DNA of 64,000 nucleotides from Melieria omissa. Its lineage: Eukaryota; Arthropoda; Insecta; Diptera; Ulidiidae. This document shows, in pieces, positions 54,336 to 64,000 of the stretch (the stretch's first letter is position 1; the number at the start of each line of letters is the position of its first letter). The position numbers were made by a program, and so were the translations under genes. Location: positions 19,825,488-19,889,487 of the forward strand of contig OZ020270.1 in the NCBI GenBank assembly GCA_963971225.1, written 5' to 3'. Under the pieces are notes generated by a model. That model had not been told where the DNA came from and ran no database searches. It was given only the letters and a program-made list of their open reading frames with translations.

Positions 54336-54557
54336 ATGTATACATTAGCTATCTCGTTCTGTCATACATAACTTCACGTTTGTAAGAAATGTAGCCGAAG
54401 TATCTCTTTTATTATCATTGGATTAATAAGCAGAAGAAATTTTTATTCAGAATTTTTTTTTAATTCAAAGGGAATATGTATGTAAATGTGTTAGTTTCAG
54501 CGAGAATTTTTATGGATGTGTTGGAGTTTCCATGAGTCCTGTCTTGCAGGGGAAGAA
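54336..54557. repeat. Arm of the 215-bp inverted repeat (right)
   Basis: Reverse complement of 32944-33162. Upstream at 54125-54200 is one diverged unit of the 127-bp tandem repeat. 54560-55020 beyond it has a (CAA)n tract and otherwise reads as a possible LINE 5' UTR. Confidence 0.7.
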
Positions 54558-55151
54558 CAAAAGCCAGCCAGAAAAAAGAAATCGTTTTACAATTTCAGCT
54601 TTTCGCCAGCGCAACAACAACAACAACAGCACATCGTCTCCAGTGTGCATACTTAATTTTTCATTTATGTGATAGACCCAGTAAAAAACTGTGATAGATT
54701 TGAATGAAATATGGTAGATTTTTTGTATTGTACATTAATCGTACTTTATTGCATTTGTACATTTATTGTATTTCATTGTATTTGTACATTAATTGTATTT
54801 TACGTTCTTCTATGCACTTTAACCAGTGCCGGTTTTCTTCCCATTGTTTTTTGTATTGTTGACTATATTTTTTTTTGGGAGCTCGGACTCGAAAATTTCA
54901 GCAGCAGGCACAATTTCGCGTGGTAAAACTTCGTCTCGTTATTTGTAGTGCACTGCTTTCGAAGTGATAAGAGTGCTACCACATACAGTTTGACAATTAA
55001 ATGTTGGCACACTTAAAAAGCCGATGAAGAGCGTAGTTACCAGCATTGCCGAATTGTACGAACGACTAGCAATGCAAGTCTCCAACGGCAACAACAACCT
55101 CAAGGCAGCTACTAACATTTGTGCAACGCAGACGGAGGAGAAGGCGACCAC

Positions 55152-57173
55152 CAGCGATAAAGCGATTGGAAACTGGGAGAGTAAGCCGATTTTTGCAATA
55201 CACGTACAGTCTGTCCAGTAGAAGCGTGATCGTCGTAACTTGGAAACTATTTGTCCGATTCGTTTCAAACAAACTGCATTTTATGCGTTTATAATATTAA
55301 TTGTACGCAATATTTTCAATAAAAAGGTTTAGTCGCCGCCAGTCGCTATTATGCGATCAAACCTTCGACCCATACTTTGCGCTAAGATCTGAGCAAGTTG
55401 CCGAGGCAATCGACTTCAAATCAGCCGAATTTGCCTCGATAACGGTTTTGCTGTCAATTTACTATTTCCTCTGAGTTTCTGCTTTACAATTGCCCACACA
55501 TTTTCCATCGGGTTGGCATCAGGCCACTGTGAGGGCCAATCTAACACTTCTACCCCATTTTGCTGTTTCCACTGAGCACACATTCGGCTGCGATGTTTAT
55601 GGTCGTTGTTGTCTTGTAAAATCCAAGAGAGTCCTTTTCTCCCGAACATCTTCGCAGCTGATGGTAATAAAGCTTTTTCATGAATTTTGCTCATCAAAAC
55701 CGCGTTCAGGTCTATGGTAATAACGAAAAGTCGCCCAAATCCTTTTTCTGAGAAGCAGCCCCAAACATGGACCTTTACTGGGTCTTTAACAGTTCGTTTA
55801 CTGGGTCTTTAAAATCGGTTGATGGCGGCACACCAAGATCGATTTATGCTACTATTTGCCCAAAATTTGAATTCATCCGTAAATATTACATCATTCCAAT
55901 TCCGATCTGAATTGGCATAAGCCCAGGCAAGCCGTTTTTGAACGTGTGATGATGAGACCAACAGTTTTTTAAAGAGCTCCGGTATTTAACGTCGTTATTT
56001 CTTAAACGTCCTCGAATCGTTTCTTTTGATATTTGACCATCACTTTTCTCTAAAACTGCTTAAGCTTTACGCAACGGTAAGCCCTGCTTCGTCGCAAACA
56101 AATCAATGATCTTCTTGTCCTGTTCTGGGGAGGTCTTTTTTTCAAGGCCCCGCCCAGCCAAATCGTCGACATATTTTGCTTCCATATACCGATTCGTCCA
56201 CCTCGTTACGAATGACTTCGACTTCTTCATATATTTTGCTGCAGCTAAACGTGACATTTACGGCCTTCTAGGGCGTAGACAAAGGTATACGGCTTTAAGT
56301 CGCTGCTCTCACGCGGAGCTCATCTTGTTAAAACACCCTGTACTTTGTAATAGTTTCACGAGACTGACAATTTTTGCAGTGCGTATTACAAAAATGATGA
56401 GGCTACTTGAGTGCATTACAATTTTTTTGATAACGGTACTCTAAGTGATAATTTGGTCGATCACGCTTCTACTGGACAGACTGTACACAATCTCTGTGTG
56501 CTGGCAGTTATCAGCTCTTCACTGTTTTCGCTCTTTTCCCGATATTGGGGATTAGGGATTCCTTTCAATTAATTGCTTTTTAAAGTATGTTCTCATTAGT
56601 TTTCTGCACTAAATACGCAACATATGCACTTTTTTGGTTTCATTATGTAAATATTATTGAAAAATATACCAAAGAACACAAAGCTAAATGCATTGAATAT
56701 TACAGGGTCAATTGCCGTCCTTTGTATATCGCATTTCTTCATTTAGCGAATCTCTAACGATCAGATCAGGTATGCTTTTGGTGCTAAATGCTGTAGTTTG
56801 ACCGCAGGGTTGTTTTTTTGAATGCAGCTTATAAAATCTTATTTAATTGAATTAAAAGCATGCCCAAAGATTATTTTGGGCAATAATATATTTTTCTAGT
56901 CAATTTTATACAAACGTATTACGAAATGGCACCAAAAATATACAAATAAAACGAAAAATTTCTTTGGTCACAAAAAATGACTCACACCAGCCACATTGGC
57001 AATTTGAAATGAACTAGAACAACAACCTCGTTTTAGAAATTTATATGAAGGAAAACCTACGTTCCTGATCAAGCTTGGGGCCTACTAGTAGGCCCCAAGG
57101 TTGCAATTTTGCAATAATATTAGTGAAATTCTGTGCATGTATTTCTACCGGCTCTCCCAGTTTCACATCGCTG
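55152..57173. mobile_element. hAT-like non-autonomous element, copy 2, with Tc1 inside
   Basis: Ends CAGCGAT...AAACTGGGAGAG and CTCTCCCAGTTTCACATCGC-TG. The 8-bp duplication GCGACCAC (55144-55151, 57174-57181) supports hAT. The interior outside the Tc1 insert matches 51100-51835. Confidence 0.8.
55207..56483 (-). mobile_element. Tc1-like transposon (1277 bp), defective
   Basis: Perfect 26-bp inverted repeats starting CAGTCTGTCCAGTAGAAGCG, with TA on each side (55205-55206, 56484-56485). The minus strand encodes an N-terminal helix-turn-helix (56257-56060, KSKSFVTRWTNRYME) and a C-terminal catalytic part (55697-55416, WILQDNNDHKH ... WPDANPMENVWA), which keeps the second Asp and the final Glu. 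Stops between the pieces disable it. Confidence 0.88.
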
Positions 57174-57264
57174 GCGACCACTCGGGGTTAAAGATTGAGA
57201 GCAGCGAACGATGGTAGTGCCGGTGCGACAGAAAACCACCACAGCAGAGTAACAAACGCACGCG

Positions 57265-57908
57265 CAGACATGGGGGTTTTGCATTAAATTCATAGTGCAC
57301 TATCCTTTTCACTACCACTAAATAAATTTTAGTGGTAGTTGAATTTTTTCCACTAATCACTGAATTTAATGGCAGTGGCAGTGGTAAAAAGTACCACTAA
57401 AAAAAAAATTAGTGGAACAAAATTGCACTACCACTAAATAAAGATCAGTGATTAGTGGACAAAATTCAGCTACCACTAAAATTTATTTAGTGGTAGTGAA
57501 AAGCATAGTGCACTAAACAAAGACATCCATTACCATTAAATAAACCACTAACAACGATATGCGCAAAAATATATGTTTTATTTAAACAAATTATTTGCTT
57601 TCAACAAGACCAGACATCGGGGTTTTGCACTAAAGTCATAGTGCTCTATGCTTTTCACTACCACTAAATAAATTTTAGTGGTAGCTGAATTTTTTCCACT
57701 AATCACTGAATTTAATGGCAGTGGCAGTGGTAAAAAGTACCACTAAAAAAAATTAGTGGAAAAAAATGGCACTACCACTAAATAAAGATCAGTGATTAGT
57801 GGAAAAAATTCAGCTACCACTAAAATTTTTTTAGTGGATAATGGAAAATTTCCCAGCGGACCTCTAGTGGTAGTGGTAGTGGATTTTAGTGCAAAACCCC
57901 CATGTCTG
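57265..57908. mobile_element. hAT-type MITE (644 bp), composite
   Basis: Inverted ends CAGACATGGGGGTTTTGCA with 8-bp duplication CGCACGCG (57257-57264, 57909-57916). Inside, a second left end (CAGACATCGGGGTTTTGCA) starts at 57611, so two units are joined. Dense CCACTAAA/TTTAGTGG repeats fill both halves. Confidence 0.88.
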
Positions 57909-57930
57909 CGCACGCGCATTGTGTCGCCAA

Positions 57931-58698
57931 TAGTGGTGGGCGACACAATGCACAATTATTACTCGATTAATGAATCATATGATTAATTGAAACAGAGCGA
58001 TTATTAATTGCAATTAATCGAAAGAAATGGAATATAATCGAATGATTGTTTAAATATTTTAACTTAATCGTGTAATTTTATTATATGCTAATATGTGAAT
58101 TTTTACCAAATGCCTTATAAAAACAATAATAATGAATTAATAAATGAAAGTAAGTAAGTACATATCAAAGGAAAATAAATAAATTTGTATGTTATTTGTT
58201 CATTGCAGAGTTAAGAAATAATAGTTTTGACAGGCGCGAGGTCGTGAACCTGTTCCTCTCTTCAGTGGCAATTGCACGTGCCTTTGAAAAGAGGCGATCT
58301 GTTGGCACTGAAGTTCCTAAATGATAATACTACCGACGAGTTATAATATAAACCTTGGGGTAGACCGTTCGCATTTCTTCCCAGGCATTGATGACGTTAC
58401 GCGTCAGTTTCAAAACGGGAGCATTTAAATATAGCTAAGCTCGTTGTCTTTTTTGCGACGTTTGTGAGCCAGTGACTTGTGGTGGGCTCATAAATTAAAT
58501 TCAACATCTCATGAATGTGTCCGTCAAGCTTTTATTCTGCGCGAAAAGAAATGTAGTGATACGTTTTCTTTCGATTATTTAAGCATCTAATCGATTAACG
58601 TTTCAATTAATCGAAACCCATTTTTCGATATAATTAAATCGTGAATTGAAAGAAAAAATCGATTATTCGATATCAAATGATTAATCGTCCCATCACTA
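57931..58698. mobile_element. hAT non-autonomous element (768 bp)
   Basis: Ends TAGTGGTGGGCGAC and CGTCCCATCACTA; 8-bp duplication GTCGCCAA (57923-57930, 58699-58706). The subterminal AATCATATGATTAAT and ATCGATTA motifs match the right end of the hAT transposon at 50820-50908, which may be the source of its transposase. Confidence 0.85.
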
Positions 58699-59304
58699 GT
58701 CGCCAAATATAAAGCAGAGTGCGAACCTAATGCAAGGTGGGGAAGCCAAAAATTACAACAGGCAACTGAGCGAGCAAGCGCAGAGCAGCATACCACAGCC
58801 CATGAGCGCAGCGATCGGCCAAGCGCAGCCAAGGCGCTAACAAAATGGCTGGATAAAGGTGCAGGCCAATCAGAAGCCCAAGAAAAGGGCAGCTCGCCCA
58901 AATGCGCTGTTCGTTAAGGCAACTGGCCAAACGACATATGCCGACATGTTGCGGAAGGTGATAGCCGCGCCAGAACTGAAGGAGCTGAGTCTGAGCGTAA
59001 ACCAGGTTCGGAAAACGGCCAAGGGTGAGCTGTTATTCGAACTGAAGAAAGCAGCCAACTCAACAACTGACGCTATGCACCAGGCGTTGGAGAATTTTCT
59101 GCAGAAAGAAGCAGAACTAAAGACGCTTACGCAAACGACGAGTTTAGAGCTAAAGGATTTAGACGAAGTCACAACAGCCGATGAGGTTATTGCAGCAATA
59201 AAGCAGCAAGTCCCTGAGGCGGCAGGCATATCGGCGGCGGCTTTGAAAACGTTGCGACAAAGTTTTGCCGGGACGCAAATGGCTGAACTGGTCCTACCAG
59301 CATA

Positions 59305-60966
59305 CACTAGTCAGAATAAGTTTGCGTACAAGGGGTACGTAGTTTTTTCATATGAAAAATAAATCACTTAAAGTAATTTTTCAAAAACAAAATATTTTTT
59401 ATTTTTTGCGTAAACTTAGTTCTTTTATTCCATTAAGATAATAATAACAAAAACTTGACCAAACTGTAAAAGGAGGGCCAAAAACAAAATATGTTATGAA
59501 TTCACCTCAGAAAAAGTTTGCGTACAAGATGAGATTATGTAGTTAAAATTCAATTGAAACTAAGTTTTGTCCAAAAATTAATAACTTTGTGAATTTTCTT
59601 TTCTCGCTTGAACTCCCTGCAGAAGTTTTGGCGCAAATTTTTTTTAATTCGGTGTTTTTTCAGCGGTTATTTTGTTATATCCTTGAATTGTTGTATTGGT
59701 TACCTATATCTTAGAAGATGGAGTGTTGTTGGGCTCAGGGTTTAACTGAACCCCTTATATACTCAATTAGATGCACGGTAGGTGACTAGGGAGGGACTTT
59801 TGCAACTTTGTTGAGCCAGTTAATAGCAAACATAGCTTCGCATCGTATGCATTGCGCGCTAAAGTTGAAAAGAAATGTTGGAATCTGATCCAAAGTTTTG
59901 AAACCTTGGCTTACATAAGCTTTTAGAATATGTAAATAACCCCCCGGAAACATTTCTGAATAAAACAACACAGCCTGCTCACTCCTTTTCCTGACATGCA
60001 GCCCCATACCATATCTCCACATATGCTATGCTTCACTGTTAATTTCAGATTTTTGTTATTAACAGGATCCTGTTCAAATTAGGTGATGCTTTTTAATTCC
60101 AAATATGCCAAACCATTATCAAATAATAATGAAAGGTCCCACTTTCTATAGATAACAACATTTCGTTCCGGAAATCCGGTTTTTTAGACTCCTTGATGGA
60201 CTCTTTTACGAAAGCAATTCTGTGCTCCTTGTAAGTAAGCTAAGTATGGGCTTCTTACATGCTGTTATGTAGGGGAAGTATGTTTTTTTCAGAACTTTTC
60301 TTATAAAGTCACTGCTAATGGGGTTTATAAAATATTTCTGTACATTTCTGAAGATATTGGATGCAACTACCCTTAGATTGTGATGCACTGATCGCAAAAA
60401 ATCGAATCCTCTTGCTCGGGTAACTTAAGAAAATGGTCAGATCGTAGTAACCAAACAAGATTTTCTGTTTTTTTTTTTAGATTTAAGATGGCTTTTTGAA
60501 ATGACGAATGTGCTCTCCCAAAAGTTTCCCTAATTTCATGAAATTTTTTGTCAATTTTGAAAAGTTTTTGTAAGATTATTCTTTATCCATTTTTAGTATT
60601 TTTCTGTTGAATTCTATTGCTTTCTATAAAATTTCAAGCACATATACGGTTCCAAATATCTTACAAGTCCGTTTACTGTTCAATGGAATACAAATTTTCC
60701 AAAAAAAATAAAGAGCATAACCGGAAGTTCCCGTTATTAGTTTTGTACGCAAACTTATTCTGCACCGTTTTGTGAGTATAGTGTCAATAAATACGAATAC
60801 ATGGAAAATTATTATTTTAATTCATCTAAAACAGAACAAAAAGTGCAGTTAAGGCATATATGAATAATGTGGATAAGTTTTTATAAACAGAGAACCCATT
60901 TTTGAGGTCAAAATTAATCATAAAATATTTTTGACTTGCCTGTACGCAAACTTATTCTGACTAGTG
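59305..60966 (-). mobile_element. Tc1-like transposon (1662 bp), decayed
   Basis: Inverted ends begin CACTAGTCAGAATAAGTTTG, with TA on both sides (59303-59304, 60967-60968). Minus-strand remnants near 60397-60206 (SDFIRKVLKKTYFPYITACK) and 60022-59786 (YGMGLHVRKRSEQ, LKAYVSQGFKTLDQ) fit a Tc1 transposase in pieces. The catalytic motifs are not preserved. It splits ORF1 of the R1-like LINE. Confidence 0.85.
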
Positions 60967-61244
60967 TATATTGCCGAGGCAGTTTTGAAGGTGCGCAAGA
61001 TCCGCGTTGGTTGGGTGCGATGTCGCATCCAGATCCGCCGTTGCTACAAATGCTTAGGGTTTGGACACGTAGCCAGAGATTGTACGAGCGCCAACGATTG
61101 GTCTGACCTATGCATGCGATGTGGCGAAAATGGCCTAAATGTATGCACTGCGCATCAAACAAGATGGAAGCGAGCCATTTCACCGACAGCTACAAATGCT
61201 TACAAATGCCCAGCAGCCCGGGCGGCTGCTAAAAATCATCATCG

Positions 61245-61530
61245 ATGAAGTTCATACAACTCAACCTGAACCATAGCGAGGCAGCGCAGGAGTTGCTGGT
61301 TTAAACCGTGCGGGAGCTAGGCGCCGACGTGGCGCTTCTAAGCGAGCCGTACAAACATAGAGACGAGGATGTGTGGGCCGCAGATGAGGCGGGAAAAGCG
61401 GCAATTCGGATCTGTGGCAGAAGCCCATTTTGTGCGAGCAAAGGTGGATGGTATCTTCCTGTATAGCTACTACACGCCGCACAGTGGCTGATTCTGCTGA
61501 CGCAGGTTGCAAAAGTCAATTTTGTCATGT
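61245..61530 (+). pseudogene. R1-like ORF2, N-terminal endonuclease fragment
   Basis: MKFIQLNLNHSEAAQELLV, then a TAA, then TVRELGADVALLSEPYKHRD: the first two endonuclease motifs (Asn and Glu). The frame shifts near 61430 and similarity is lost after 61530. Confidence 0.7.
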
Positions 61531-62717
61531 TTGGTTTGGGGGGAAACTGTTATACATGTCCGATAGATAAATGCTTGGACTTAAGAAATCCGAAAACCTT
61601 AACTAAATTGGACAAATAGTGTTGCTTGTAGAGCCCGTCAAAGTTGAGCAGTTTTTAGAGTGTGAAATAATATCAGCAATTTGCACTTTTTCGGCAAAGC
61701 TGAAGTTTTAAAATACGGAAAGGAGAAAATTGATTGAAACTTTTTGCACCAGCATCCTAAAAGGAGGCATTCGTAGTAAATAATTAAATATCGAAAAAAA
61801 AGTTGGTTGTTGTTGTTGTCTTTTCATAGGCACTCACTTGAAGCACTGTTTTTATCACACTTTTTGAACTTTCGATAGCCTTAAACAAAAAGGCCATACT
61901 TGCCACAGTTCCGTCTTTGGGAAAATTGTTCACTAGTCTTCTGTGAGTACTGCCCTGAAGAGATCGGGTGCCCGATTTTGCCCGACTGAATTTTACAGTG
62001 ATTTTTCTGTGGCCACCTCGCGCAATTTTGTGCTTTCGGGTGCGTGCGTTCGAACAAGTTCGTCAAGATTTTGATAGTGAATCAATTACACGCGATTATA
62101 ATCGTTGCCAGGGCATGCAAATTTGGATTTTGGCATAATTTAAGATGTGATACAAGCTTGCAACTCCATATTAAGTCAACTTTTATTTATGGCGTATATT
62201 GCTGTAAGCTCGAAGTAAAGAGTACTTTTGCTGTTTGCGCAGTTCGCACGTACGAAAAACAAGATTCATTTCCGGCAATCAGCTATTATGTATCCTTTGA
62301 TGTAATTTTTTTGTTTTTAACAAAATACTAACACTATGCCTGGCATAAAATTTTTTTTTTAATTTGATCAAAACTCAGTCAGTCGCCATTAGTCTATGAA
62401 TGAAACAATTAGTTATTGAAAAACTTATATCTATATGCACTGTCTAAAACCCAATTATGTGTCTGGGCTGTTAAAAAATCCCACAACGCGGGAAACCCTA
62501 ACAACTGTTTAGGTACCTGCTAGTACTAGAAGCTTAGTACCTGCTATTTGAATGTTTGGTGGATTTAGTGTCCACCAGCACTTTTAAATGAAACGCACTG
62601 CACTTTTAATCACAACTTTTTATTTAAAAATTTTAACAATGCGACTGCCGCCGGTGTCGCGTCCTGACGGTGACTGACTGCTCGATTGACTGATGATTGC
62701 TGGTGTCAGGACCGCTT

Positions 62718-62725
62718 CTTTTATA
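62718..62725 (-). promoter_or_regulatory. LTR TATA box
   Basis: TATAAAAG on the minus strand. TCAGT motifs follow about 25-40 bases downstream and could be initiators. AAATAAAAAG at about 62620 is a possible polyadenylation signal. Confidence 0.55.
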
Positions 62726-62759
62726 GCAGCGAGCCGGCCGTGGTCCGTTCTGCCGGTCC

Positions 62760-63390
62760 GCTATGCCGTTGCTGTCGTCGTGGCACAGCTGCGGCCCGCT
62801 ATGTCGTCGCTGCCGTAGACCGCTATGCTGTCGTCGTGGCACAGCTGCGGCCCGCTACGCTGTCGCTGCCGTGAACCGCTATACTGTCGCTGCCGTGGAC
62901 CGCTATGCTGTCGTCGTGGCACAGCTGCGGTCCGCTATGTCGTCGCTGCCGTAAACCGCTATGCTGTCGTCGTGGCACAGCTGCGGCCCGCTATGTCGTC
63001 GCTGCCGTAGACCGCTATGCTGTCGTCGTGGCACAGCTGCGGCCCGCTACGCTGTCGCTGCCGTGAACCGCTATACTGTCGCTGCCGTGGACCGCTATGC
63101 TGTCGTCGTGGCACAGCTGCGGTCCGCTATGTCGTCGCTGCCGTAAACCGCTATGCTGTCGTCGTGGCACAGCTGCGGCCCGCTATGCTGTCGCTGCCGT
63201 GAACCGCTATGCTGTCGCTGCCGTGGACCGCTATGCTGTCGTCGTGGCACAGCTGCGGTCCGCTATGTCGTCGCTGCCGTAGACCGCTATGCTGTCGTCG
63301 TGGCACAGCTGCGGTCCGCTATGCTGTCGCCGCCGTAGACCGCTACGCTGTCGTCGTAGCACAGCTGCGGTCCGTTACGTCGTTGCATGC
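62760..63390. repeat. GC-rich minisatellite with 56/80-bp units in the LTR
   Basis: Units of 56 bp and 80 bp (56 plus a 24-bp CTGTCGCTGCCGTGRACCGC-type insert) alternate, giving an exact 136-bp period at 62825, 62961 and 63097. Each unit holds GGCACAGCTGCGG with the E-box CAGCTG, about ten in total. The many overlapping small ORFs here are a by-product of the repeat. Confidence 0.9.
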
Positions 63391-63503
63391 CATCCGCCAC
63401 GCTGGCACCGACGTGACATGTGCCACGCTGGTACCGTTGCTGATATGTCGAGCGGTACAGTATGTGCCGCCACAACCAGCCCACCTCCAGCATGTGGCTC
63501 GAC

Positions 63504-64000
63504 CTAGAGACACAGGCGATCAGGAAAACGGACCCTTCGTCCTGACTGTGTTGTTGGCGCTGCCGTGCTGTAAGTGCCGTTATCGCTGCTTGGTGGTTGC
63601 ATGTCCTTTGCAGTATTTAATTCGCTGCCAAGGTCGGTAAATGCTGCTTTCAGGCGGTCAAGCGAAACATTTTTGGTGCTGCTGCCGATCTTCAGCGTGT
63701 AGAATTTAGGGCGTCGCTTTAGCACCGTAAATGGTCCGTCGTATGGCTGCTGCAAGGGCGTATGTACGGCGTCGTTTCGGACGAAGACCTGCTTGCAGTG
63801 ATGGAGCTCTTTTTGTAAAAATGGTTTCTTACCTCCATGGTGTGCAGTCTGCGTGGGTCGTATTTTTGACATTATTTGCCGGAACTGTTGAGCGAATTCC
63901 GACTCGCTGCCGCGTGGTTTTTGTGCTATGAAAAACTCGGATGGCAACCGCAAACTTTTGCCATATACGAGTTCAGCTGGTGTGGCCTGGATATCTTCTT
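63504..64000 (-). CDS. Gypsy pol C-terminus (partial)
   Basis: Reads EDIQATPAELVYGKSLRLPS at the window edge, then FVRNDAVHTPLQQPYDGPF and KIGSSTKNVSLDRLKAAF, ending RFPDRLCL and a stop near 63504. This is the part after the integrase core, including the small C-terminal domain that precedes the end of pol. It is open as far as visible. Confidence 0.75.
   Translation of the reverse strand, partial: EDIQATPAELVYGKSLRLPSEFFIAQKPRGSESEFAQQFRQIMSKIRPTQTAHHGGKKPFLQKELHHCKQVFVRNDAVHTPLQQPYDGPFTVLKRRPKFYTLKIGSSTKNVSLDRLKAAFTDLGSELNTAKDMQPPSSDNGTYSTAAPTTQSGRRVRFPDRLCL

Larger units (their letters stand above)
55024..61248 (+). pseudogene. R1-like ORF1 (gag), interrupted
   Basis: Starts MKSVVTSIAELYERLAMQ. 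The middle part (58859-59304) encodes KKRAARPNALFVKATGQ and the RNA-binding segment VRKTAKGELLFELKKA. The end (60969-61248) holds CYKCLGFGHVARDC and a second knuckle CMRCGENGLN.. with lost residues. The stop TGA overlaps the ORF2 start as ATGA (61245-61248), the usual R1-clade arrangement. Internal stops at about 57190 and elsewhere show decay beyond the insertions. Confidence 0.65.
54850..61530 (+). mobile_element. R1-clade LINE with multiply interrupted ORF1
   Basis: Coding pieces on both sides of each insertion join in order: 55024-55151, 57182-57256, 57917-57922, 58707-59304 and 60969-61248 for ORF1, then ORF2 from 61245. The 5' border is approximate. The element stops within the endonuclease at about 61530, so it is 3' truncated or rearranged; no reverse transcriptase remains. 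61531-62459 beyond it shows no gene or recognisable repeat. Confidence 0.7.
62460..64000 (-). mobile_element. Third Gypsy-like element: pol end and 3' LTR
   Basis: Pol enters from the right window edge on the minus strand, followed by a purine-rich stretch (about 63490-63475) and an LTR of roughly 1 kb ending near CCCAGACA (62460). LTR borders are estimates because the other LTR lies outside the window. Its sequence is unrelated to the pair at 34930-46481. Confidence 0.6.

Noticed and set aside
61478..61492. ACGCCGCACAGTGG resembles a Transib end with CGCCG flank
   Set aside because: The sequence encodes YYTPHSG of a LINE endonuclease and similarity stops after CACAGTGG.
62686..63640. Series of similar 61-codon plus-strand ORFs
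   Set aside because: They are generated by the 136-bp minisatellite, are offset by exactly the repeat period, and have no independent support.

Overview
This window reads as repeat-dense, AT-rich insect chromatin, most likely from a higher dipteran. The basis is the element mix (BEL/Pao and Ty3/Gypsy LTR elements; R1, LOA and Jockey-like LINEs; Transib, P, hAT, TTAA-target and Tc1 transposons), an arthropod-type TCAGT start at a full-length LINE, and a primer-binding site matching insect tRNA-Leu. I found no ordinary host gene that I could name, no rRNA, no functional tRNA and no CRISPR. Nearly everything assignable is a transposable element, and most elements sit inside other elements, so the window is best read as stacks of insertions.

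Region by region. 1-8526: a BEL-type LTR plus leader (243-403, 8114-8526) is split by a complete R1-clade LINE on the minus strand (404-8099, 14-bp target duplication). That LINE is itself split by a Transib (620-2428, duplication CGCCG) and a second LINE fragment (3571-4108). 8523-9045: a truncated hAT-type MITE and short tandem repeats. 9046-20768: a decayed Jockey-like LINE carrying two TTAA-flanked MITEs (9747-10464, 11332-11584) and, just after its stop codon, a complete BEL/Pao retrotransposon (11701-20656, 241-bp LTRs, duplication CTTAG). The BEL element holds a SINE in its leader and an extra zinc-knuckle ORF after pol. 20769-31621: a THAP-like exon and an unknown gene fragment, a palindrome-rich AT stretch, and a Transib (28740-30501). 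A 4.6-kb LOA-type LINE (23398-27995) sits here, bracketed exactly by 1.4-kb direct repeats. A second copy of the BEL LTR and leader follows. 31622-34929: SINE, inverted repeat, 127-bp tandem repeat, THAP start. 34930-46481: two Ty3/Gypsy elements head to head, 4 bp apart. 46486-54557: palindrome-rich segment, Transib end, P-type MITE, hAT transposon with its own MITE, and a P-superfamily transposase remnant. 54850-61530: an R1-clade LINE whose ORF1 has been interrupted by three hAT-type and two Tc1 insertions. 62460-64000: the 3' end of a third Gypsy element with a minisatellite in its LTR.

Function: every autonomous-type protein is damaged somewhere, except the 1168-codon pol of the left Gypsy copy, whose gag is deleted. 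Its neighbour has the reverse damage (gag essentially whole, pol broken). The observations most worth following are: the 1.4-kb duplication flanking a LINE; the shared in-frame TGA inside the Gypsy zinc knuckle together with a GTTAAAC heptamer at the gag stop; the GC-rich zinc-knuckle ORF behind a splice-acceptor-like site in the BEL element; the two internally deleted Transibs of equal size; and SINEs that share a core but carry different tRNA heads. Family names come from recalled motifs, not from database searches.
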